Source: Bdellovibrio sp. UBA4095
GTDB lineage: Bacteria > Bdellovibrionota > Bdellovibrionia > Bdellovibrionales > Bdellovibrionaceae
DNA: 64,000 bases
Assembly (NCBI GenBank): GCA_002381805.1
Contig: DFXZ01000008.1
Location: forward strand, 113,521-177,520
Direction: 5' to 3'
Position 1 is the stretch's first letter. The number at the start of each line of letters is the position of its first letter. A program made the translations under genes and the position numbers. The notes beneath the pieces were generated by a model that worked only from the letters and a program-made list of their open reading frames with translations, did not search any database and was not told the origin of the DNA. Positions 57,728-64,000 of this stretch are shown here, piece by piece.

Positions 57728-58551
57728 TAGACAACTCCCAAACTGCGCAGTTGGTTCAGATAAAATAGAGTAGAAACTATTAAATTAAAAATAACGACAA
57801 AGATGACACTGTTAACGACCGCCTGAGTGGTAACTTGGGGCACTTCATGCGGACTCTTTTTTACTGATAAACCCTGGTAACAAGAGACAACGAAAATAAT
57901 CATTCCACTGAAGCTGTTTTTTAAAAGAAAGATCGCCATATCGTGTTTCGAGAATGAACGTATCAACGACTCAGCATAAAATACGAAGGGCATATCTTGA
58001 ATTAAACGTGTCAGCAGAAACCCACCTACTAGCGCAATTAAATTAAAATAGAAAGCCAGACAGATCACACTGATGACACCGCCCAGAACTCTTGGGAAGA
58101 CAATGTAACTAAGCGGATTGATGCCCATGCTTTCAAGGGCTTCGATCTCGCGATTGGCACGCATATTACCAATCTCCGAGGCAACAGCCGTTCCCGAACG
58201 TGCTATTACAACCAGGGCTACCAAGAGCGGGCCTGCTTCGCGCACGATCATCACAATCAAGAAATTCCCAATGATCTCGGTGCCGCCCACCAAACTTAAA
58301 TTGGCTAAAGATTGCATGATCAGGACTCCGCCTGTTCCCAATGCCATAACGGTTATCAGCGGAAGCGCCTGCCAGCCCGTGAAATAAATTTGTGCGGAAA
58401 TAACTGAAAAGATCTGACGAAGCCCCTGAGTCTGATCAAGAATCGTTGCGCGCAAAGAAAGATAGACCATCATGAGCACTCTAAACGTGTACTCAATGTT
58501 CTTTGTCACAGATCTTCCTAGCGTATCGATTTGCGCCAGCAATGATGACAT
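57727..58551 (-). CDS. MlaE-family ABC permease
   Basis: A 274-residue protein with five membrane segments and the family core LLVALVVIARSGTAVASEIG followed by NREIEALESMGINPLSYIV (the EALxxMGIxP motif). An N-terminal amphipathic helix precedes. First gene of the Mla operon; the stop shares one base with the ATPase start (TAATG). Confidence 0.9.
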   Translation of the reverse strand: MSSLLAQIDTLGRSVTKNIEYTFRVLMMVYLSLRATILDQTQGLRQIFSVISAQIYFTGWQALPLITVMALGTGGVLIMQSLANLSLVGGTEIIGNFLIVMIVREAGPLLVALVVIARSGTAVASEIGNMRANREIEALESMGINPLSYIVFPRVLGGVISVICLAFYFNLIALVGGFLLTRLIQDMPFVFYAESLIRSFSKHDMAIFLLKNSFSGMIIFVVSCYQGLSVKKSPHEVPQVTTQAVVNSVIFVVIFNLIVSTLFYLNQLRSLGVV

Positions 58552-58622
58552 ATTCTTGGTCCTCTTCTTCTAAGGACCTATCGGTTTATTCTCAAATTTT
58601 TATGGCAGACCAACGGCTGGTT

Positions 58623-59216
58623 TTAGTAAGCCCAAAGAGAGTAAAATAATGACTTCATCGCCTCAAAAGAGGTTTCCCAGACTGACGGCCGGTAACTCCC
58701 CCCTACAATAGAGTGCTTTTGGATATAAATATTCTCCGGAAAGGTCGCGCGAAATGTCTGGTACGCGCGGTGCATATGCGTTCTAGATGTGATCAGTAAA
58801 ATATCTCGACACTTAAGAGCTTCAACAATGGGCAAGCTCTGTTGGGCATTTCCAAAAGTGGTTTCTGAGCGGCGGTCCAAAACCACATCGTTTTCACTCA
58901 GGCCACTATGAAACGACCAAACCGGCATGATTTCACGGAGCCGAGCATTGGCGTACACGCCCGAAATAACCAGTTTTTTAACGTTCTGATTCGTCAGAAG
59001 ATCAAACCCTTCACGCACTCGGCCAGCTCCACCCGTCAACACGACCGCGCAATCAGCCGAAGGCGTCTTGATCCAAGATTGAACCGGCTCATTTCGAACT
59101 TTGCTGTACTCATTTGCAAATCGGTATATAACTACTGAAACAAGTAACAACAAAGCCCAAAAAGATTTCGACTTAAGAAGTCGCTTAACGATGAGCAAGA
59201 ACTTCGATCTCCACAT
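58623..59216 (-). CDS. YdcF/SanA-like DUF218 protein
   Basis: A 197-residue protein with an N-terminal membrane helix (FWALLLLVSVVIYRF) and a DUF218 domain: ADCAVVLTGGAGRVREGFDL, KKLVISGVYANARL, SETTFGNAQQSLPI and ILLITSRTHMHRA. DUF218 proteins act in envelope metabolism (for example SanA, ElyC). Its start lies within the 3' end of ridA (32-base overlap). Confidence 0.85.
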   Translation of the reverse strand: MWRSKFLLIVKRLLKSKSFWALLLLVSVVIYRFANEYSKVRNEPVQSWIKTPSADCAVVLTGGAGRVREGFDLLTNQNVKKLVISGVYANARLREIMPVWSFHSGLSENDVVLDRRSETTFGNAQQSLPIVEALKCRDILLITSRTHMHRAYQTFRATFPENIYIQKHSIVGGSYRPSVWETSFEAMKSLFYSLWAY

Positions 59217-59562
59217 TCACGCCTTTCGGTAACCCCGCAACCGCGACTGTTGAGCGAGCCGGCGGAGCCGCCGTGAAGGCCTTCGCATAAATTTCATTCA
59301 CGGTAGCAAAGTCAGCCATATTCGTTAGGAAAATAGTCGTTTTTACTATGTTAGAAAAATTCATCCCAGAAGCCGCCAGAACCGCTTCGATATTTTTCAT
59401 AACCATTTCTGTCTGAATCTTGATATCGCCAGTAAAAACCTCGTTGGTCTTAGGATCGATAGAAATCTGTCCTGAACAGAATAGGAAATCTCCCATTTGA
59501 ACAGCCTGAGAATAAGGACCAACTGCCTTCGGAGCATTGTCTGTGTGAATAACTTTTTTCAT
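59185..59562 (-). CDS. RidA family enamine/imine deaminase
   Basis: A 125-residue protein with AVGPYSQAVQMGDFLFCSGQ, FLTNMADFATVNEIY and PPARSTVAVAGLPKGVNVEI, including the conserved Arg (PARSTV) that holds the carboxylate. It hydrolyses reactive 2-aminoacrylate made by PLP enzymes. Coupled to the DUF218 gene. Confidence 0.95.
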   Translation of the reverse strand: MKKVIHTDNAPKAVGPYSQAVQMGDFLFCSGQISIDPKTNEVFTGDIKIQTEMVMKNIEAVLAASGMNFSNIVKTTIFLTNMADFATVNEIYAKAFTAAPPARSTVAVAGLPKGVNVEIEVLAHR

Positions 59563-59574
59563 GATTTTCTCCTC

Positions 59575-60057
59575 TTAGAAATAAAAGATAATACCGGCAC
59601 TAAACGGACTATTGGCAATGGTTCGGAAACGAACATCATCGGCAGAGATTACACCGACTCCACCTTCAAAGGTGAACCCCAAAGAATCAAGACCTGTAAA
59701 AAAGAACTCAGCACCGAACAAAGCGTTCAACTCGAAGCCCGATTCTTTTTCTCCAGCCACTTCAAAGTTAACTATGCCAACAGATCCGCCCATATAAAAA
59801 TTCATGTTGTCTTCTTTAAAAACTATACGGCGAACAGCTGCATTAAAAGAGAATCTCGACTGATCTTTTTCAGTATCGATGCCGAGACCGCCAGCCACAG
59901 CCAAGTCAGAGTATGGATAATAAACCGCGGCCAACTCCGGCAAACCCAAGGAAACATTTTGCTTCACACCGACGCCCAGTCGGTTCGCCAATTCCTTTGC
60001 TTCGGACATACTAGTGATTGCCAAGATACAACAAATTACTGCCAACTTCTTAAGCAC
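59575..60057 (-). CDS. Small outer membrane beta-barrel protein
   Basis: A 160-residue protein from a GTG at 60057 (GGGAG 8 bases upstream). Signal peptide about 1-20 (LAVICCILAITSMSEA). Eight or so amphipathic strands alternate (RLGVGVKQNVSLG, AAVYYPYSDLAVAGGLGI, MNFYMGGSVGIVNFEVAG, FTFEGGVGVIS) and the protein ends in Phe (GIIFYF), needed for barrel assembly. Eight-stranded OmpA-like barrel; role unknown. Confidence 0.75.
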   Translation of the reverse strand: MLKKLAVICCILAITSMSEAKELANRLGVGVKQNVSLGLPELAAVYYPYSDLAVAGGLGIDTEKDQSRFSFNAAVRRIVFKEDNMNFYMGGSVGIVNFEVAGEKESGFELNALFGAEFFFTGLDSLGFTFEGGVGVISADDVRFRTIANSPFSAGIIFYF

Positions 60058-60254
60058 AATGAACTCCCATTTTATTTCAATTGAGGAGTTCATTTAAATG
60101 CAAAACCAGCGACAGGGGCAACAGAGAAACGCTCTTGCCTAGAGTGTCATCGAATAGAACAAAAACTATTATGAAGAAAGACCAAGCTGTAAACGGCTTT
60201 CAACAGCAAACCTTCATAGAACGCTCATCTCGAACAGACCGATAACTACATAAC

Positions 60255-61634
60255 TTAAAGTAGTGCTTTAGATACGCTCTCGAAAAACAGTGAAGGATAG
60301 GTCTCACGGTTGAGACCGTCAGCACGCATCAGCTTTTCGCGTAGCCTACTAAAACTAAACTCCGGCGCTTCAGCCTGATTGCGCGCTTGAAAATCAATCT
60401 GTTCAGCTAATCTTATGATAGCTGCCTCGACAGGAATTCCTTCTGCTATTGTTCCGTAGGGAAAACCGGTTCCATCGGCATGTTCGTGAACGGAGACAAG
60501 TACCTTCTGAATTTCATCCTGCAGAGAAATACCGCCAGAGCGCACTCGATTCAGCGAGGCCAGTGGATGATTTCGTAGTTCATCCAAATAAGAATCGCGC
60601 AACCCCTCAGCCCCTTTTTTCAAAAACTTATGGAATGCCTCGCGAGGAAGATCGTAAAGACTCAGATCCGTAAGGAGGGCCGCGATACCGACGCAAATGG
60701 GGTCACCCTTGCCGCTCTTGACACTAATAAGTGTCGCATAAACGGCAACCCACGGAGCTCTCCACTGTGCAAAGAACTCGTTGTCGCATGCTTCGCGAAA
60801 AACATCCCACAATTCGCCATCACGCTTCATAAGGTCGACCAACTCATAAAGCATATCTTTAAGTTTAATAAAGAGATCTTGAGTGATCCGTGGCGGAAGT
60901 CGCTTGTGATTAAAAAGAAGACTTTCCTGGAAAAGAAAAGCACTGTGACAAAATGAGAGAAAAAGCGCCCGGCTTCTCTTCCTTAAGCCAATTCCGGCCT
61001 GATCAAAAAAGGAGTTAATGTAACTGGAATATTGTGCAGACTCTGAAATATCAATCAGCAAATGATCACTTTCATCTGTGATTCTTTGAAATCGCTCATC
61101 CGTTAACACTGAATCGGCAAATATCACAGCTAAGTATTTTTGATTCAGAGGCAACTTAATGTAGACCGAAAATGGAATGGTCGTACCGGGAAACACTTCG
61201 TTTCGGGGAATATCTAAATACTGGGCCCTTGTTCGAAACAAACAGGCGTATTCAAACTTGGCAGTATGATAAAACTCCTCTTCAGAAAGCGGCACAATAT
61301 GCAGATTTTGTAGCCCGGATAGGTCTCCTTTGACTGAGTCAAGGTTGAGGACCGCAACAACGCAAGATTTCGGAAACTTCGACAACAGTTCAGTCGCTCT
61401 GCGGCCGAAGTCTGCAACTTGCTCTTCAGGCCCCTGGCAGATCAGAGTCACCTGCGGTCTAACGACATTTGAATCAGAAAAGTAATCATCGAAATCTTCT
61501 TCCAAGAGCTGCGTAAACGAAAAAGAATACTGCGAAGCCGCCTCTTCCGCTCGTTGGATGACCTTGAAATCACCACAGAGAACAAGCAACTCCAGCTTTT
61601 GTCTAAATATTGAGTTCGTTCCCTTTGCCGACAT
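60255..61634 (-). CDS. Degenerate HD-GYP domain protein
   Basis: A 459-residue protein. The N-terminal half (about 10-150) has a receiver-like pattern without the phosphorylated Asp set; a helical middle precedes an HD-GYP-like C-terminus. The HD pair is replaced by TDLS (322-325), while HEHADGTGFPYG (383-394) and IIRLAEQID remain. Metal sites are incomplete, so it is probably not an active cyclic-di-GMP phosphodiesterase but may bind the nucleotide or partners. Confidence 0.75.
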   Translation of the reverse strand: MSAKGTNSIFRQKLELLVLCGDFKVIQRAEEAASQYSFSFTQLLEEDFDDYFSDSNVVRPQVTLICQGPEEQVADFGRRATELLSKFPKSCVVAVLNLDSVKGDLSGLQNLHIVPLSEEEFYHTAKFEYACLFRTRAQYLDIPRNEVFPGTTIPFSVYIKLPLNQKYLAVIFADSVLTDERFQRITDESDHLLIDISESAQYSSYINSFFDQAGIGLRKRSRALFLSFCHSAFLFQESLLFNHKRLPPRITQDLFIKLKDMLYELVDLMKRDGELWDVFREACDNEFFAQWRAPWVAVYATLISVKSGKGDPICVGIAALLTDLSLYDLPREAFHKFLKKGAEGLRDSYLDELRNHPLASLNRVRSGGISLQDEIQKVLVSVHEHADGTGFPYGTIAEGIPVEAAIIRLAEQIDFQARNQAEAPEFSFSRLREKLMRADGLNRETYPSLFFESVSKALL

Positions 61635-61744
61635 AAGGAAATTCTAAAGTGAAAGCAACAACGTGCCAAACAAAAGTTTGCTGATTGACATTTTCTAGAG
61701 GCCGCCAAATCCTTAAGACAGATTCTTCGAGGAAAGGGATTCCC

Positions 61745-62377
61745 ATGAAACATATCATTCTATTATTAGCAGCACTTTTTACGTGGAGCGCTCAAGCGGC
61801 TCTTTTGACTCCTGAAGGTTCCAGCGGCACTGTCGAAAAAATCGCACTTCCCGAATCTGCTGCCGCTACTCTGGGCGAAACTAGCATTAAATTGACTTCT
61901 ATCGGAAGTGCCGTTCGCGCCAAAAAAGTCATGTTCGTGAACGTAAAAGTCTATGTAGGGCAGATTTTAGTAGGAGATAAGGACTCATTTGATAAGGCGA
62001 ATCCACTTCAGTCTGTTAGCAACCAGAATGCTGCCGCTATTCAGTTACACTTTGTTCGCGATGTCGACGCTGAAAATGTACAAGCTTCATTTAAGGAAGC
62101 TCTGAAAGTGAACAAAGTAAACCTGGATTCGGAAGCTATGACTCAGTTTCTTACCGCTGTCAAAAAAGGTGGCGTCGCACAATCAGGAAAGACTCTGACG
62201 ATCTTGGCAGTTAAAGGTCCCGAATCTCAAGAGACTATTTACTATGAAACAAATAGCGGCGCAGTCACAGAGGTTAAAGGCCCTGCAGGCTTCACCAAAG
62301 ATATTTTTTCAATTTGGTTAGGAACACCTTCTGATGACGGTGTCGCCAAATTCAAATCAGACATCTTAAAAAAATAG
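61745..62377 (+). CDS. Chalcone isomerase-like secreted protein
   Basis: A 210-residue protein from the ATG at 61745 (GAGGAAAGG upstream) with a signal peptide (about 1-19, cleavage after AQA). IGSAVRAKKVMFVNVKVYVG and IQLHFVRDVDAENVQASFKE, then DIFSIWLGTPSDDGVAKFKS match the bacterial chalcone-isomerase-like domain (CHI-like). These proteins are thought to bind fatty acids; catalytic residues of plant enzymes are not kept. Divergent from the HD-GYP gene. Confidence 0.8.
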   Translation: MKHIILLLAALFTWSAQAALLTPEGSSGTVEKIALPESAAATLGETSIKLTSIGSAVRAKKVMFVNVKVYVGQILVGDKDSFDKANPLQSVSNQNAAAIQLHFVRDVDAENVQASFKEALKVNKVNLDSEAMTQFLTAVKKGGVAQSGKTLTILAVKGPESQETIYYETNSGAVTEVKGPAGFTKDIFSIWLGTPSDDGVAKFKSDILKK

Positions 62378-62422
62378 AACAACGCCCTACCTACTATCGA
62401 TTATTGGCGAGGGCACTTAAGA

Positions 62423-62438
62423 GGCTATAGCTATAGCC
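62423..62438. repeat. 16-base perfect palindrome
   Basis: GGCTATAG followed by its exact reverse complement, with no spacer, between the chalcone-isomerase-like gene and the SMR gene terminator. It may be a dimeric regulator site. Confidence 0.35.
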
Positions 62439-62447
62439 AAAAAACAA

Positions 62448-62493
62448 AACCCCAAACTCGCGACAAGATTTATCCTGTCCAAAATTTGGGGTT
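62448..62493 (-). terminator. Terminator of the SMR gene
   Basis: Arms 62448-62456 and 62485-62493 give a 9-bp stem AACCCCAAA/TTTGGGGTT; the loop holds a second small stem (GACA/TGTC). On the minus strand TTGTTTTTT follows. Confidence 0.8.
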
Positions 62494-62521
62494 CAGCTCA
62501 AGTTTAAATTTTCGCAGAGTC

Positions 62522-62956
62522 TTAACCTGAATTGTGATCCAGAGTTGCCGCCACTCGATTCGGCACCGGAGCCACGGCCCCATGAGTTTCATCGAGCTCT
62601 ACAACTCTTGCTAATTGCTCGTCAGATTTCTCTTGCTGGCCAGGTCCGCTGAAATTCAGCATAACGACACCCAGTACGATCAATCCCGTCGCTAAGACCT
62701 TTTGCAAAGGCAAAGGCTCACCAAAGATTACCAACCCAATGAGTGCCATAAGAGCTGTTCCCACACCCGCCCAGATTGCGTATACATTACTGACAGGCAG
62801 CGACTTGAGGGCTACCGTGAGACTTACAAAGCAGATTCCATGACACGCCACTGTGAGTATGGATGGAACCACCTTTGTAAATCCCTCGGAGTACTTCATT
62901 GCCACTGTACCAAAGACTTCTAATATAATTGCCGCCGCTAAATATGCGTAAGCCAT
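62522..62956 (-). CDS. Small multidrug resistance (SMR) exporter
   Basis: A 144-residue protein with four membrane helices. ILEVFGTVAMKYSEGF holds the essential Glu13 or so, KSLPVSNVYAIWAGVGTALM the substrate loop and GLIVLGVVMLNFSG the last helix, as in EmrE/QacE/SugE. The usual length is about 110; here the C-terminus extends 35 residues (SDEQLARVVELDETHG...), hydrophilic and probably cytosolic. It exports cationic compounds or guanidinium by proton exchange. Confidence 0.9.
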   Translation of the reverse strand: MAYAYLAAAIILEVFGTVAMKYSEGFTKVVPSILTVACHGICFVSLTVALKSLPVSNVYAIWAGVGTALMALIGLVIFGEPLPLQKVLATGLIVLGVVMLNFSGPGQQEKSDEQLARVVELDETHGAVAPVPNRVAATLDHNSG

Positions 62957-63410
62957 AAGACACCATGTCGCAGGTCGACCCTTTCTATCGGTTATTCAGT
63001 TTTTTTTCATCCCGTGTCTCGAGTGATACCTCGAGAGATCTTTTTTTGAATCTTTCGAAAAAAAAGAACTTAAAAAGCGAACAGGAAGTGATTCCTGTAT
63101 TTGATATAACTAGGATAGCACAGCTGTTCGGAAAAAGCTCTGGGAACTGGCCCATGTGAGATTATACAATGATTTCAAAAGCTTAAGACTGAAATTTGAC
63201 GCAAAGAAAATAATAATTTTCCTCACGTAGTCGTCATTTATGCCTCAGTTTGATACAAATAGGGAACTCTTCGGTCTGCCGTCTGCAGACTCAATATGCA
63301 TCAGGTCTGCGTGCCTTTAAGAAGTCGGCAGCGCCTGCAGAACAACAAAACGGATCAATGTTAGATAGCAGAGATCGCTACTCTTGAAACTAGCTCATTC
63401 AAAAAGGCAT
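62957..63410. other. Intergenic region without a convincing gene
   Basis: The stretch holds the SMR gene upstream region, a hairpin (63017-63023 with 63030-63036, 7 bp) followed after 3 bases by a run of seven T (plus strand), and a GTCTGC-rich segment near 63270-63320. A 64-codon frame at 62965 has no ribosome site and is cut by that hairpin. I see no RNA gene here. Confidence 0.5.
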
Positions 63411-63443
63411 AAAAAAACCCGGATTACTTTCGTAACCCGGGTT
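63411..63443 (-). terminator. Terminator of the rRNA operon
   Basis: Arms 63416-63427 and 63432-63443 form a 12-bp stem (one G-U) with a 4-base loop, followed on the minus strand by seven U. It lies 13 bases after 5S rRNA. Confidence 0.9.
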
Positions 63444-63456
63444 CGAGTAAAAAAGA

Positions 63457-63573
63457 GCTGGCGCTGCGCTACTCTCCCACATTGTTGCCAATGCAATACC
63501 ATCGCCGCAAGAGGACTTAACTTCTGAGTTCGGAATGGGATCAGGTGTGGCCCCTCTGCTATAAACACCAGCA
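63457..63573 (-). rRNA. 5S ribosomal RNA
   Basis: On the minus strand the ends TGCTGGTG and CAGCGCCAGC pair, and the conserved core CCACACCTGATCCCATTCCG, then GAACTCAGAAGTTAAG and GGGAGAGTAG are all present. Exact ends are estimated from the terminal helix. Confidence 0.95.
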
Positions 63574-63843
63574 AAGCGTTTAATAAAAACAAAGTTTGTG
63601 TCGTTCTCATAAGAGGATTTCTCCCTCTTATCTTTGCGAAAGATCCCTTAACGGCCCTTCGTAGAACATTCGTTTGAAAATCGAATGATTGATTTAATTG
63701 ATTTTTAGCGTAGAGGTTAGCCCCAAGTCTTCATTCTCTGCTCATGATACAATTAAGTACCCAGAGAACTAGTCTCACCCTTATTACTAAGAGCTTATTT
63801 GAGACGAAATATTCATAAACCGAAGTTCAGAATAAAAAATTTA
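63574..63843 (-). other. 23S-5S spacer
   Basis: About 270 bases with no tRNA. It contains a stem ATAAGAGG/CCCTCTTAT (near 63609-63631) probably used in processing, and A/T-rich DNA next to the end of 23S. Confidence 0.7.
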
Positions 63844-64000
63844 AAAAAGCCTCACGACCTATTAGTACGGATCAGCTGAATGTGTTGCCACACTTACACC
63901 TTCCGCCTATCAACCTCGTAGTCTCCAAGGGGTCTTTAGGGGGCCGAAGCCCCAGTGAAATCTAATCTCGCAGTTTGCTTCCCGCTTAGATGCTTTCAGC
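63844..64000 (-). rRNA. 23S ribosomal RNA, 3' end (partial)
   Basis: The minus strand gives CTGAAAGCATCTAAGCGGGA, TTAGATTTCAC, GACTACGAGGTTGATAGG and GTACTAATAGGTCGTGAGGC, all typical of the 23S 3' domain. The rest is beyond the window. Confidence 0.95.

Noticed and set aside
62965..63159. 64-codon plus-strand frame
   Set aside because: No ribosome site, low-complexity serine/lysine composition, and a hairpin with a T-run lies inside it.

Overview
The window joins the right-hand 25 kb of a contractile-tailed prophage to about 39 kb of bacterial chromosome. The chromosomal part looks like a predatory bacterium of the Bdellovibrio group (Bdellovibrionales). This is inferred from the protein families, the many secreted proteins and lipoproteins (two with an unusual [FY]QNC lipobox that I associate with Bdellovibrio), and a gene set suited to recycling prey murein. 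No 16S sequence is present to confirm it.

Positions 1-25338: prophage, almost all on the minus strand. From right to left it carries an operator-like repeat array (25154-25190), replication genes (an initiator-like protein and a RecA-fold helicase, 23141-25090), a dense run of small accessory genes (19273-22978, including a possible Tad2-like anti-Thoeris protein, a 21-residue membrane peptide and a small membrane protein), an amidase endolysin, two DNA methyltransferases, a DUF1064 nuclease, a toxin-antitoxin-like pair, terminase subunits, portal, minor head protein, DUF2213 protease/scaffold, cement protein, major capsid, neck and connector proteins, DUF3383 sheath, tube, tail chaperone, tape measure, and baseplate proteins running off the left edge. 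No integrase or CI-type repressor lies in the window. The prophage side abuts the 3' end of a tRNA-Leu(UAA) gene (25339-25430), a likely attachment site.

Positions 25431-43200: two tandem ferritin-like di-iron proteins, an elaborate nested hairpin that covers the ribosome binding site of a secreted protein gene, tRNA-Ala, an AI-2E family permease, a divergent phosphoenolpyruvate carboxylase, repeat-rich and VCBS-repeat lipoproteins, a flavodoxin-like reductase, an alpha/beta hydrolase, an M14 peptidase, a heme-binding chemoreceptor and a degenerate phosphatase-like lipoprotein.

Positions 43315-49177: a kinase-fold-like lipoprotein faces a tightly coupled four-gene operon (DUF4956 membrane protein, HlyD-type adaptor fused to a propeller-like domain, TolC-like protein, VTC polyphosphate-polymerase domain). 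This is the best candidate in the window for an undescribed envelope system.

Positions 49373-64000: CBS-less IMPDH/GMP reductase and murI; a lysine/DAP group (lysA, an MpaA-like M14 amidase, dapD); a LolC/E-type permease with an Mla-type lipid transporter (MlaE, a degenerate MlaF, MlaD); YdcF, RidA and a small outer membrane barrel; a degenerate HD-GYP protein; a chalcone-isomerase-like secreted protein; an SMR exporter; and the 3' end of an rRNA operon (23S, 5S, terminator) on the minus strand.
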